A stretch of DNA of 64,000 nt from Ziziphus jujuba (taxonomy: Eukaryota > Streptophyta > Magnoliopsida > Rosales > Rhamnaceae): positions 23,029,501 through 23,093,500 of the forward strand of contig NC_083388.1 of the NCBI RefSeq assembly GCF_031755915.1. Reading direction: 5' to 3'. A program made the position numbers and the translations under genes. Positions 34,331-47,900 of this stretch are shown in pieces; the first letter of the stretch is position 1, and every line of letters starts with the position of its first letter. Under the pieces are notes generated by a model. The model was not told where the DNA came from, searched no databases, and was given only the letters and a program-made list of their open reading frames with translations.

Positions 34331-37300
34331 TTGGTTGTATATGCCTGTTGATTATTCCAAGTACGGGGACAAACCCTAGGATTCTAGAGAGAGAGAGAGA
34401 GAGAGAGAGGTTTAGAGAGAGAAAGAAAGAAGGCCTGGCTTGCTTTGGTAGTCTAAATCACGGTGGAGTTGAGAGGGAACTGAGCAAGTGAAAGACTGAA
34501 AGCGAAATTTATACATACATGTTGTGGCGTTAGTTGTACCGGTCGTTTGGACCGCGCGGTTCGGGTTTGAGTCCAACAGAAGTAATACAAAAAGCAAACA
34601 AGGATCCGACTTTGGAGCCCCTGATTTTGCTTCATTTTTCACGAATTTACTTTCTTTTTTTTTTTTGAACATATAAAAAATATTTTATCGCACATTCTTT
34701 TTGGGAGGGCAATTATTCTTACAAAATTCCTAGCTGTAAAAAAAAAAAAAAATGTTTAGTGTCAATTTTACATCGTAAAATTAATTAATTTTTGCATGAG
34801 GATTGGTAGCAATCAGCTACTGCCATTGTCAATAAAAATGGTATTGTTTTAGAAGTTTAGAGGGACAATTATCTGATTAATTAAATGGTAACTAAGCCCA
34901 TAACAAACAAGCCAGGACAAATTTTTAAAAAAAATAATAATTATGTAATAACAATAAAAAGCCAAGAGAATGAAGTATTTGCTTTATTCTGATTTTTTTA
35001 TTTGCGTGTGCGTGTGTATGAGAAATGGTATTTATAGGAAATATAAAAGTGGACAGTGTGAGAGATGCTTGACATTTGTCCTTTTATGCATGCTAAAAAA
35101 ACCAGAAGAATTGTGTTATAGAGACAGAAAAAGTTAATAAATTTGAGTAAAATGGCCAAAATATGAGATGAAAGCAAACAGCAAGGCTACAGTAATGGCA
35201 TTTCCCATCTTGGGCAGAGTCCTATACTCTCTTTCCTCTCAACTGGCACCACTTCTTCTGCCTCAATAATGTTATAATACTATTTTTTTTGATAATTGAA
35301 CATTATATTATTATTAAATTCAACTGTGTTGGATTGTTTAATAAGAAATTCTTTGTTTATATAATAATTATAACTAAATTTGGGTTATAGCCTTTGTGTT
35401 GTGGAGCAGCGGGGATCTGTTTATATAGAAACATAGAATAAATATATAGTTTAATGATGCATTAACTTTAACGCAAAATTAAGGAATTGATAAAATTTAT
35501 ACCAAATGTATCTTAAAGTGAATTAAATAATAGTACTATAAAAAAATAAAATAATTGTATAATGCATATATTAAAACTTAAGAATTCATGCAGTGGGAAA
35601 TGGAGCTCTACAACTCCAATGACATTTTTATTCCCTTTTTTGATGTCTATCTCTGTTAATTAATTTATAGATTTTATATATACAATAAACTATAAAATTG
35701 AAAGATGTAAAAATAGAAAATGGATATTTTATTATTTTATTTATGATTTGATTTTGTTTGCTTTTAAAGGTTCAAAGCTTTAAAGACAGAGATCAAAAGG
35801 TTACTCCCACAATCATATCAGCAATTTCTTGTTTATCCTTCTAATACTGTTAAAATGTAGTAATTCACCTTTCGGCATAGAAATGCTGACCAACTTTTTT
35901 CATCTAAAGGATGAACAAGATTTCATAAAAGGAGGATCGATTAATAAAATATAATTATATATTTTTATATATGTATGTATAAGTACAACCATATTTATAA
36001 AAAAAAGAGTACATATATTCCATAATTTCCTTTTCATAAAGTTGAGATTTTTATGCCTTTCGAAGAAACTTTAGAATAATTCATAAATATATTGTCTGCT
36101 TTTAATTTTCCTACGGTTTATAATGTATAATGATATTTTTATAATGTTTCTTTAAGTTTATTTTATTTAGTTTTCTTCTGCATTGTCAAATATTGCCGAA
36201 CAAAAAACTTCATATTTTAATATAGTTGTTGGAAAGATGTTTTGATTATATATTGACATTATATGTGTCTCAAGGTTGAATCTTTAATTACTGAATGCTA
36301 GTTTATTTTTGTTTTTTAAATTCTACATTAAAATCTAAAAAACATATATAAAACATACAACCTTAAATCAATATATAACATAAACATATCATATTTTTAT
36401 ACCCAACCAGTGATAAAATCTCTAAAATAATCTCTAATTTAGCTGTATATGCAGAGCTAGATTGAAAATTCCATCCATTACACTAGAAAAAAATGACAAT
36501 AAGATCTCGTGCTCGTTACTTTTAAAAGAAAGATTCTTATATAAATTAAATTAATTAAGCTCACTAGTTGCTTCTAGTTCATCAGCTTAGTTATAGGAAT
36601 GCATATTATTGTCGCATTATTACACGACCTTTTGTATTTAAAAGAAATAAAGAAAAAAAAAATCCGAAAACATGAGCACAAATGGGGCACCTTAAAAGGG
36701 CGATGAAAAGCCGGCTTTTTCGGATTCCATTACAAGAACATCATATCTATTAGCCAAGACGTCATTATCAAAAGGGTTCTCAAATACTCTCAAAAAGGTT
36801 TCCACCTGTCAAAGCTATGCAATGAACACCAACCTTATAAAATTTTCTAATATTGGAAACCAACTTTTTCTTTCTTTTTAATTTGTATACAAATTTTTTT
36901 TTATGTGGTTGTAAAATTTTGAAAATGCCCATATAACATTTTTAAGTACAATTTGTTTTTTTTTGTAGAAAAGGAAAGAGAAAAAGAAAAGAAAGAAATA
37001 GCGGAAAACATATAAAAGTGGACTATAATTATTAGTTATCACTTTAATGGCTAACAAATAGTCAAATGTGCAAACCACAGAGATTACAAATCTATGGTAT
37101 ATGTCATACATGAAATTAATTATCATGGCCATGAAAATGAAATAGAACCTACTAGTTAGTTGAGAAATTTTGAAAAAATAGGCCCCTGAGGAAATTAATA
37201 AAAAAAATAAATGTATCATTTCCATGAAAACCCGTTTCTCAAGCTTTCCTCCAACTGCCATTTTTCACGGACAGCAACTCAACGAAACAATCAAACATCA

Positions 37301-38333
37301 AACTCAACATGCTGGCCCATCAAACACATCCGTGGGTCCCACATATACAATTTGCATTTATTACATGCCACATGGGCTTTGTGATGCAAATGATCAATTA
37401 TTAATTCTGAAAAATCAAAATTTTCTGTGGTAATCCCAAATACACAATTTGCATTTATTAAATGCCACATGGGCTTTGTGCTGCAAATTGTCAATTATTA
37501 ATTCTGAAAAATCAAAATTTTCTGTGGTGATCAATTTTTAAGTGAACTTGAGAGTTAATTTTTTTCCCCAAAAAAAAAAAAAAAAAAAAAGGAAGGGAAA
37601 ACAGAATTGGGTATTTATCATGAGGCATTTAATAAATAAATTCGATAATATCGGAGTGAGAATAATATTTAATTCCATTGGGGAATATTTTTTTTTTTTA
37701 AACAAGAAGAAACTATAATTGGGGATAGTATCACTTACAAATAGTTTCTTATTAAGATGATTTGTGTTTAAAGATATTGGAACTTAATAAAAGTTTTACC
37801 ATATTGAAGAGAACTAAGAATTAAATTACTGACTGTAAATGATAATTAAAATAAATAAAATGATAAATTCCTATATACTATTATTAAAAACAAAAAACAA
37901 AAAAATCCTCAAACAATTAAAGTGAGAGAGCGGATACAATTCCCTTTTTTTTGGGTCAATCACTCAATAATAATTAAAAAAATATTAATGCCACAAGGCC
38001 TGGTTAACCGACACCGAAACGTTTCAGCCCAACCCATTGTCCGATAACCCAGGCCCAATAGATAAGTATTCCATTTCCAGCAGAACACATAGTACTCATT
38101 TTTTATCTGCTTATTTGGATCAGTCAAAGTTTCTCTCACTTTGAAAATGACAGATGTCAAAGACTCAGAATAGAAAACCCTTCCTTGTCAATATCAAAAA
38201 CAATATATAAAAAACTGGTAAATACAAAGAGAGCCTCTCCGAACCAACCACCTTTCTTTTTTCACTTTTCCACTCCCCTCGTACCCTCCGCCTCTTCCCT
38301 CTCATCTCTCTACTAGACTTTTACGATCCCTGC
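34331..38333. other. Intergenic, AT-rich
   Basis: A long region without a recognisable gene between the divergent VAP (-) and ACP (+) genes. It includes a (GA)n tract at about 34387-34410, a 97-bp-period direct repeat at 37345-37530, a poly-A run near 37569-37590, and the CT-rich leader of the ACP gene at about 38240-38333. Confidence 0.55.
37345..37530. repeat. Direct duplication, period about 97 bp
   Basis: Two copies (about 37345-37434 and 37442-37531) share CAATTTGCATTTATTA, ATGCCACATGGGCTTTGTG and AATTCTGAAAAATCAAAATT TTCTGTGG with few differences. No coding meaning is seen. Confidence 0.93.
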
Positions 38334-39977
38334 ATGGCGGCCATCCCAGCAGCTTCGATCTCTATTCGCTCTCGCCCTTCTCAGCTGCAAAAGAGCCTGG
38401 TACTTCTCATATTTTATTCTTTCTTTTGTGGGTTTTCTCTATTGATCTCTGTTTTACATGTATTGCTTTTTCTTGACAAATTACAATTCCTTATTATTAT
38501 TTTTTTTTAATGAAACTTTCGTATTGAATATTGGGTTGTTTTAATATGTTTATAAGTTTTTTTAATTATTGTTTATGGTTTATGAGGAATTATATGTTTA
38601 ATCTAAGTTGTGATGCCAAATGGGTTGAGATGTTGTGTGAATTTTGTTGATGTATTTTGTAATTTTGTTCTCAAAATCATTGTAAAGATTAAAACTTTTA
38701 TATATGGATGTGTGGGAATCAAGCATCCATGTACATGTTCTGTTTGAACTTTGCCAATTTGCGGAAATGGGTATTTTGTTATTGATATTATTTAACTATC
38801 TACTAATGTTTTGATATGTTGAACAGGGAACATCCAGGAGTTTGGGTTTGAAATCAGTTTCGCTTTCTGATTATGGAAGAAGCTCTCTCTCATTTACATC
38901 ACGACCTCGTTCAATGCGCCTACGAGTTTCCTGCGCCGTAAGTTTTTTTCCACTCAGTGAAGTCTTCTTCATATTGTGTTCTCAATTATTTGTTCAAGAT
39001 GCACCATTTGGTACCGTAGGAGAAAACAAGATTGATTCTTTGCAGATATCAAACGTAAGTTACTGGTTTACTGGTTCTGGACGTGGTGATTGTTAATATC
39101 TAGGAGCAAATGTCAATATGTCATACATATAAAACTGGTATATGATTGCTTCCAATTTGTTAGCCTTTGCAATTCATTGATTGATACTGTGTACTTCAAA
39201 TGCTACCTACTTATTACCACTGAGTCATTTTCATTTCATGTGCTTTTATGACCTCTGTATGAATGTTTTTTGCGGGTGTTTGCAACTGTCTATTATGCTA
39301 GTTGTACTAATGAGAGATATGTATCTCAAATGTCATTGAGCAGGCCAAGCCAGAGACCGTGAAGAAGGTGTGTGATATAGTAAGGAAACAATTGGCCGTA
39401 CCTGATGACTCCAAAATTGATGGCGAGTCAAAATTTGCGGCCCTAGGAGCTGATTCTCTCGATACGGTACCCTGCAATTATCTTTTAACTTTGACTTGGT
39501 ACCCATAAGTTATTTAAGCAATGGTGGAAGCTCCTCTGCTTGTTCTTTAGAGATATGCCATTCATTAGTCTTGTTGGCTTGGGCACTTTTTGTTAATCTC
39601 TTATGGATTTCTTACCAATGTTAATGTTGTTAATCAACAATTTTTCCCATATAACAAGAGAATCTTATATTATTCAGCACCACCCTTATGGTATGCATGT
39701 AGTGCAGTTATAGATGAACTAGAACCAACATTTGTTGTCTTTCTTGTTCTTTCTTCCTTTGTTCCTCTGTTTCTCTTCTGCTATATGTAGTAAGTTGCTT
39801 TTAAATTGATCCTGCTAAAACTAGCATATGTGAATGCCATCGTTGTAGGTCGAGATTGTGATGGGACTCGAGGAAGAATTTGGAATAAGCGTGGAAGAGG
39901 AGAGTGCGCAGAGCATCACAACTGTTCAGGAGGCTGCAGATCTCATTGAGAAGCTCATAGAGAAGAACAAGGCTTAG
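38334..39977 (+). CDS. ACP: Acyl carrier protein, plastid
   Basis: Four exons: 38334-38399, 38827-38937, 39344-39466 and 39849-39977; 429 nt, 142 aa. Residues 1 to about 58 are a Ser/Arg-rich chloroplast transit peptide ([19 protein letters not shown] ... [12 protein letters not shown]) spread over the first two exons. The mature four-helix protein starts near [17 protein letters not shown]. Ser in GADSLDT is the 4'-phosphopantetheine attachment site, and the recognition helix [12 protein letters not shown] follows. The exon 3/4 boundary lies directly after GADSLDT. It carries growing acyl chains on type II fatty acid synthase in the stroma. Length and intron positions match plastid ACPs; mitochondrial ACPs have a different presequence. 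A CT-rich leader precedes the ATG. No abnormality seen. Confidence 0.97.
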
Positions 39978-41264
39978 AAGAAAGAAATGAAAATCTAGTC
40001 GCAGAGGCAAAATTTACAACACATTCCAGCATGCTCTGGATATATATTTAGCATTCTAGTTATGATGTCGATCCTGTTTGTGTCAACTCCGAAGTGAACG
40101 TAGTTGTTGTTTTGTCCTTCACTGATAAAATGAACCTCTGTTTGCATCATGAACTTTCCCTTTTAAAATTTCGTTTAACGCGTACCTTGTTCTTTCCATT
40201 CGATTTGTTATGGTTGACATATATATACATATATATATATATGTATATATATATATATGTATCCTATTCCTACCACAACCCAAAAATAATCATATGTATA
40301 TGGTAGGAGATAATTACACTGCAATTGGTTGATAAATATGACTCCTAAGCCGGACATTTCACCATGAAATGAATATGGGCTGGTTCTCAACTTCAATCTA
40401 TATATCATTTTAACCAGGAGGAAGATATATGCCTCTTATCAAGTCTATGCTTAAGCTACAAGGAAGGTTTTGATGAGCGAAACGCCTAGATACATAAAAT
40501 GGGCTCATGATAATTGATATTTACTCTGTTCTCTGCTTGTGCAGTGTTTCCATGCTTGGTGTCAGGCTCGATACGATGCGCTCTGTTTTCCCTTTTTCTT
40601 CTTCTTTGTTTTTTTTTTTCTTGGAGCTGGTTTTATTGGTCGAGTATTAATAAAAACAGAAAGACTGAAACAAATTATTGCCCCTTAGAGGGAGAATACC
40701 AATGGAAATATTAGACATTTTTTTTTTTTTTTTTTTTTGAAGAGAAAAGAAATCCTCTGGAGGAGTAAACAAACTCAAGAGAAACGATTCAAAGCAAACA
40801 ATTAACCGATGACCATCTTCCAGCTTTTAGTAATTACCGGTCCCAAACTAGTTTAAATTTTGCAAAATATTGGGCGAGAGGATGAAGATATAAATTAGAT
40901 AGAATTTGTCCTCGCACTTTATTCGACTTTTAACCCTAAAACGTTACCAAAACATTAGATATGCAGCATCCTTTTCCTTTTTTTTAAAACCTTTTTATCT
41001 TTTATTTTATAATACATTTTACACTTGACATTTTAAAAGAACTAATTTAAAGCAGGTTCATATCCTACAGACTTTATACCCTCCAAAACCCTAGACAAAA
41101 CTACGAAACTCCGCAAGCAATGTAAAATATGATTTGCAAAGATAATACAGACAGTAGACACTAATAAAAGTACAAGGGTTTTTAACATCTAGCAGAATAT
41201 TCACTATTATTTACAGCAAGCGTATAGGATGAGTAAATTTTGTGATCCAGAGGTCGTTGCCACA
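39978..41264. other. Spacer between convergent ACP and CAND2-like genes
   Basis: Holds the 3' UTRs of both genes, a (TA)n tract at about 40219-40259 and a poly-T run near 40719-40738. No gene recognised. Confidence 0.55.
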
Positions 41265-43836
41265 TTACTCCCAATCAGCATCAAAGAAACCAGCATCTTT
41301 CATCTCCGAATAGTAAACATTTTCCAAATTCAGATCTTCCTCCTATATTAGACCAAAAATTATGAATCCATTAAACATAAGCAACGTATAAATGTCTTTG
41401 AATAACTAGTAATACCAGTAGAAGATGCAATAGATGAATGCTGACCTGGAAAAAGTCTGCGAGAAATGTTATGTATATAAGAGGAAGATAGAATGCATGG
41501 TAGCATACAATAGTGGCACTGTATAACCTGCAATGCAAGTATGAAAGAAGCATAAATACAAAGGCCCTTCAGAATGTCACACTAAATACAAGTCCAAATG
41601 GAAACTTTTAGCTCCAAACAACCAATTTATAATTACCAGAAGCCAAACCCAGCCCCATTTCCAGTAATACCACAAGCAAGAAGTGCTAGTCCGTTCAACA
41701 AGAACATGATAGCAGTGTACTTGTAGAATGCAGGTCTCGCTGCAGAAAAATATTGAAGAAAATCAATTTCTGTTAAAAGGCTGATAAGTGATATTATGCT
41801 AATTCATAAAAAGAAGCATCTATTGGACAAGCTCACCTGGTAACCTTTCTCTCCACTTGGAATTGTACATGTACAATATGAAACCATAAACTGCAGTAAG
41901 CACAAGCCTATGGACAACCCACAGGTTCCACTTCATATTATGTGTATTATCATTGGTGTCAATGAATAATGGAATACCAAATCCAAATAGGTATATTGCC
42001 TGAAAGAAGAGCCACATGCAATTAAACATCAATTATGTATATTGTTCATCCAAGTGGATGAAGACTATAGAAAACAATTTTACAAGCAAAACAAATATTT
42101 CCTGTGCCAACATTTTGGAGATCCTATTCTATAACAATAGATGATCAATGGTTGAAATTTGCATAGGAATTGACATTTGGTACACTAACCAAGAGCTTGG
42201 ACCCTTTGAAAAGTAATGCAACTACTAAAGCAGAGTAAAAATGACGAAGTCCATGCTTCCTCCCTGTATGATGTTAATATTCTTTGAATCACAAACAAGT
42301 ACATGTTGCTCATTCATACGGTTTGAAAATTCATTCTGAGAAAGGAAAATATATATATATATATATACATATATATGTATACCTTGAGAAGTATGTCCAA
42401 ACCAACAATTAGCCCTGAGACAACAAAAGTCCGAGTCAAAGCTTGTGATCCACTGGCATGATTTCCTTTAAGTAAAAATGCCAGCAAGCTTACTTCCAAG
42501 AATAGCATCCCCGAGGTGGTAAACAAAGATAAGACATTCCATGCTAGTTCTTTCCCTGGAGTACACTCCCATGCCTGTGGCAACAAAAAGAGAAATCCAA
42601 CTCAGCTTTTAAACTATAAGGTCAAAGAAAAAAAATGACTATTTTTTCCGCAAAAGTTAAATTTGTATATCGAATATTCCCTGCAAGCTATTGTTGGGGG
42701 GGGGGGGGGGGGGGGGTGACAAACCTATTCAACAGCCCTAAGACAAGAATCACTGTACTGCTATTATTTTAGAGCAATAAACCTCATAAAAGAAACTTGA
42801 CAAAAACTCTCTTTGTCATCTATCTTTAAAAAGTTACACATTCACAGTAGAACCAATCCTGACCCCCTAACACTAAGCCATCAATGATAAAATCCAAAAA
42901 GAATTACACTATTCAACTACTACTAAGCTCAAGACAGTAAAAGAAACAATATTTGGGGACTGCATTGCCCACATTCCCGAAATTTACCCTAACACAGTAT
43001 TCTGTAACCTCAAACAGCCCACCACTAAAAATTGAATTAAAAGAAACCAGCAGAAACAAGAGTTACAAGATTAGCAGAGATTAATAAAAATACTAAAAAT
43101 GTGTAACCGCAAAAACTATTGAGAAACAGCCAAAAACAATTTATGACCCACAAATTCAGATATTAAATACAAGAGAGCACACAAACTCAGTGGTCATTTG
43201 AAGAACTAATTCAACTTAAAAGTAAATAAAAAAGGAGTAAAACACAATATTCTCCTACTCATTCAGCGACTGATAACGAACCAAAATAATTCAAAGAAGA
43301 CCCAATACGAGAATCAAGAAGAACAGAGAATCATCTAAAGAGAGAAATGAATAATTGCCTTCCACATCTACACTATACTTGTCCAACCTAAATTCGACCA
43401 GCACTGAGCATGCAAACAAAAAATCATAGGGATTCAGCTAAAAATATGTAGACAATAATAAAAAATATCAAAAAAAAAAAAAAAAAAAAAAAGGAAAATT
43501 CTACTATGACTACAAATCTCAGAAAGCGCAAACCTGAAGAGAGCACCAAGCAAGATTGAGCAAGCTGACAAGCCAGAGACAGCCGTAATAGGAAATCATA
43601 ATATAAGAGCGGCCATGTAAGAGCTTCGAGAAGCTCTGCCTAGCCTGCAAAGCCAAGTAGACGACGAACAGAAGCGACGCCACAATCAGAGCCGTGTTGT
43701 GCCAAAACCCATGGCACTCGAAGAGCCAATCGTAGAACTTGGGACCCGAATCCCCATCTGTAAGCGTCGAATCGAGACCATGAGAGAGAGGGATTGAGAG
43801 CCCACCATGTGAACCAATTTCTTCTAGACCTCGCAT
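41265..43836 (-). CDS. CAND2-like: CAND2/TPRA1-like seven-transmembrane protein
   Basis: Six exons: 43534-43836, 42383-42574, 41837-41999, 41637-41739, 41446-41527 and 41265-41342; 921 nt, 306 aa. The start chosen is MRGLEEIGSHGG, the only in-frame ATG before the conserved part. The N-terminus is followed by KFYDWLFECHGFWHNTALIV and then about seven hydrophobic segments, including GCLWLVSLLNLAWCSLQ, SGMLFLEVSLLAFLL, AIYLFGFGIPLFID, LTAVYGFILYMYNSKWRERL, MFLLNGLALLACGITG and AFYLPLIYITFLADFF. It ends in an acidic tail (LNLENVYYSEMKDAGFFDAD). This is the plant branch of the TPRA40/TPRA1 family; Arabidopsis CAND2 has been proposed as a G-protein-coupled-receptor-like protein, but the molecular role is debated. 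It shares a 1.1-kb head-to-head upstream region with SCD2. Confidence 0.9.
42696..42716. repeat. 21-base G homopolymer in a CAND2-like intron
   Basis: An uninterrupted run of 21 G on the plus strand (C on the transcript) in intron 1. Such a long G run is rare in this AT-rich DNA, and its exact length may be affected by sequencing. Confidence 0.9.
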
Positions 43837-44902
43837 TTTAGCATCATACAAAAAAAAACAGACCAAAAAAAAAGAATTTTAACTTTGGGTTGCTTTTTGG
43901 GTAAGATTTGGAGCTGCTTAACTGATTGAAACCCTAACCCTATGCCTGGCGGAAAAAGGGGTTCGTGGAAGGTGTGGTGGAAAATAGTTTCACCAGTTTC
44001 ATTCGGTCATCAACGACTTTTCCACATTTTGGCTAACTTTTTCCTCTGAAAGCGAGGAGACAATTAGCGGTTTTAGCAATTTTAGACTCGCGGTCTGATT
44101 TGGCGTTTTCATCCATAAGAGGCCCGTATTTTATAGCTCAAGCTCCATTTTATATTTATAGGGTGACAGCGCAAAGAAGTACACAAAAAAATAAAAAAAT
44201 AAATAAATAAATAAATAAAAAAATAAAACTCACAAAAATAATTTCTACTTAAGCTAAGTACTTTAAATTTATTGAAGTAAAACATTTACATATTTGGTGG
44301 GTTAAAAAAAAAAATGGCAAAAGAAAACTCCCAAAAATATTGCCGAAATTTTATTTTTTTTAAAATAAGTTACTTTTTTGGAGGATGGCTCATTTTTCAG
44401 TCAATTCAACGCGTCATTTAATAATTCTTTTTGATCTAAATTAGGGATAAAATTATCATCAAACTAAGAAAAGGAATAAAATTTGTAGAACTACACGACT
44501 CGTGATAAGGCCGTGCACACTTACCAAACTTATTCAAACCAAATGTGTTACGCGGCCTGATCAACGTTAAAAGCTCTGCTTTCATTCCCTCATTTGTGCC
44601 ACAACGTTCGGATCATTTTAATCTTCATCTTCAATCTCCAAAATTCCCTAAGAAAAAACAAAAAAATCATTTACAAACATTATATTACAAATCTCCATTC
44701 AATGCTCAACCTTTCGAAAGATTGATTCTTTTTTCTTTTCTTGAAATTAAAATTGGGTTTGATTGAAATTGAAATTAGTCTCTTCACTTCCGGTGGGGAA
44801 ATCATGATCAATACGAGTTGATTTCTTGCAGCACAAGAAACCAAAAGATCAAAAATCTTTTCTCTGCTTCGAATAACATAGTAGGAAAATTGAAAATCGG
44901 CT
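43837..44902. promoter_or_regulatory. Shared upstream region of CAND2-like (-) and SCD2 (+)
   Basis: About 1.07 kb between two divergent start codons, so both promoters must lie here or in leader introns. Contains an (AAAT)n-like stretch near 44190-44230. A clear TATA box could not be assigned to either gene. Confidence 0.5.
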
Positions 44903-47900
44903 ATGGATCGAAACAGGTTCGTTAGGCAGAAGAGCAACGCGGGCACGCCTAATGCGCCTGCTTCACCAATGATGTCTCCTCTGTACCCGAACCGCCATGC
45001 GAGGACAGGTTCAGTGGGAATGTCGAATCCAAGGAAAGCTCAGAACGCAAAAGCCGCTGCACAGAGGCTAGCACATGTAATGGCCAACCAATATGACGAT
45101 GAAGATGATGATGAGGACGACCTTCTTGTAGACTATGGCTCCACGGGTGGCTCAGGGATTGGTCTTGCTGGTGGAAGGGCAATGCGATCTCGCTCTCCAA
45201 TATTGGTAAAAATCCCATTAAACCCACCATAAAATTAGGAAAAAGTTCTCATCTTTCTGGTCAATTTCATAATCCATGTGCAAAGTTAAGATTCTAATTG
45301 AGGGTTTTGAATATTTTTGTGTTAAAATGTTTGTTATGCATATGTATTTTAGTCAACTCGTACAGTTCAAGAGCAACCCTCCTCTGGAATCACACCACCA
45401 GTTGGTAGATCATCTCTGGGTGGGAATTATGGAGACCAACCAGTATCAGCTCGTTCAACACCACTTGGCAGGCCATCTCAGTCATCTTCCATGGTCAATT
45501 CTGTGGATCAGCCTTCATCTGCTTATTCTGTATCGGCTTCAAGACATTCTCAGCCCACCAATTCCAATGTTGAACAACAACAACCTTCTTCTCAACATTC
45601 TTATTTTCATGTATCTACTCGGCCATCCCAGGTTGCCAGTTCTGTTGAATCGCCTACTTCTGGTCGTTCTGCAATATCTGCTAGACAAACTCCGGCGGCC
45701 AACAATATTTCTAATGTTGAACAGCATTTTCCATATGCTTATTCTAATATATCTTCTAGGACACCCCAAGTGGTAACCAGTTCTGTTGAACAGCCTACCT
45801 CTGCTCGTTCCAGCATAATGTCTAATACTCGACCTTCTCAGCCCAACAGTGCCACCATTGAACAGCCTACGTCTGCTCGTTCTAGCATAATGTCTAATGC
45901 TCGACTTTCTCAGCCCAATAGTGCCACCATTGAACAGCCTTCATCTGCTCGTTCTTCGATGTCCATCCGAACGTCTCAGGCTGCAACTTCTGTTGAACAA
46001 CCTCCATCTGCTCCTCGTTCTCCATTAGTCACCCGCCCTCATTTAGGAATCAGGACGGTTCCAATTGTTCCGGCTGTTGTTCCTTTGTCAGTTAAGCCAA
46101 CAGCTTCTGCTGTTCCAAATGAGGTTAATGCAGAAATTCGGAGAGATAAAAGGTATAGAGAAGTTCCATACACTATCAATATCTTCAAAATCTTTTGTTT
46201 TTAGATTTTATCTTTACTTGGAGGTTAAGCTTTTAGTCTCAGATTGTTTTTGCTCTCAATCTCCCCCTTCATTTTTCTTTTTTAAAAAGAAGAAGAAAAG
46301 GATTTTGATGTTTGAAAGTGCTATAAAGAGAATGAATTAAACGCCCATGCCTTCATGTTTCATTGTTATAAGATTTTCATCTACTCTCAACATATACAGA
46401 TTCATAATCCCTTGTGTTTTTCTTTTTCAACTGCTATGTTGCAGACTATATATTACTATGACTAACATTTATGTATGTATGTAAATATAATTCTCTGTTA
46501 GTTCTGGTGCATAAACAGGTTGTCGCTTGACTTGGGGAGTATGAAAGTAAGGGAAACTGCCCCTAATCCCTCTGCTTCTGCTCTACAAGATGAGGTATGG
46601 CTTATATTGAGCTTAATATCATATGTCCTTATACATGGTTGTACTCATAGATATACTCTACTGTTATTTCATGCCAAAACTGTATTTTAATTGTTTCTTG
46701 TCTGTAATTGAAACCATTTTAACTTTTATTGCAGCTTGATATGCTACAGGAAGAAAATGAAAGCTTACTTGAAAAGGTGATGCCAACAAATTTAGTAATT
46801 TATCTATGGTATAACTGTGACTAGTTGACGTTGGCTTTTTAAGATAAAATATTTCATCTTCTCAAAAATAAGCATCATAAGGTGCTGAAACAGCCATTTT
46901 AAAATAATCAAATATAGTAAAAGTCCTGTCATGCAGATTTGACTATTGCTGTTGTTTTCACGTAACTAAAGACAATTTGAACCTAGGACAGAAATTTTGA
47001 GTGGTTTATTGGTACAAAATTGGTATTGTTATTGTTTCTGTGCGTGTTTGGCACTCCATTTTGATATGTGCGTCCCCAGCTTCGACTTGCAGAAGAAAGG
47101 TTTGAGGAATCAGAGGCAAGAATTCGGCAGCTGGAGCAACAGGTAACCTTTTACAGTTACAGAGCTAGCAAATATACAAATATTCTACAACCAATATATA
47201 TATATATATCCACTCATTTATTAGATTAGTGAAATTATGTCATGTCTAAGTAATACCTTCCAAACTTCTATTGCTATATTGCTTTTAATTTTCTTCCCCA
47301 TTTTGTTTAAGATGATATTGACAATTATGAATGAATGGAACTATAACTGTTATGAATGTTGTCTTTCCCGTTATTTTCCTCTAGGTTGCTAATCTTGGAG
47401 AAGGCACAACTTTGGATGCCCGTCTTCTAAGCAGGCAAGTTGAAGTATTCCTACACTTTTTTTTAATTTTTTTTTGGTTAGATGCTAATTTTCCTTCTTC
47501 TTTTTTTAATTTTTAATTTTTAATTTTTTGGTGTTACTCTCCAGAAAGGAAGCAGCACTGCAACAGAGGGAGGTTTGTAGAACTGATCTGCTACTATCTT
47601 TTATGCTTCCATACGAGTATCAAATATAACCAACTCATATACTTCTATTACAATGAAGTTTAACAGAAGCTGGTAGATTGACAGAGTTTTCCTTGCAGGC
47701 TGCTTTAAGAATTGCATTTCAAAATCATGGTAATAGAAACAATGATGCCACAACTGAGCACCTTCACGAAACTGAGTTTGAACTGAAATCACTTCAAATT
47801 ATGACACAGAGAATGATATTGACTCAGGAAGAGATGGTTTGTTTTTTATGCTTAGCTTTTTTATTTTCCATTCATCTTTATTCTTCTTTTATGCCCTTAT

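Noticed and set aside
39001..39052. Possible extra ACP exon (ATGCACCATTTGGTACC to an AAACGTAAG donor)
   Set aside because: Inclusion is not needed: exon 2 joins exon 3 in frame at the normal transit peptide/mature boundary (SCA then AKPETVKK).
42190..42262. Possible extra exon of the CAND2-like gene (HGLRHFYSALVVALLFKGSKLL)
   Set aside because: Splicing from 42383 straight to 41999 gives the conserved LLKAIYLFGFG in frame. The normal acceptor before this segment (CATACAG) leads to a stop in phase 0.
45276..45776. 166-codon plus-strand open frame overlapping SCD2
   Set aside because: Out of frame with the Ser/Gln-rich SCD2 exon 2, which has a clean acceptor and joins conserved exons; composition is an off-frame reading of the repeats.
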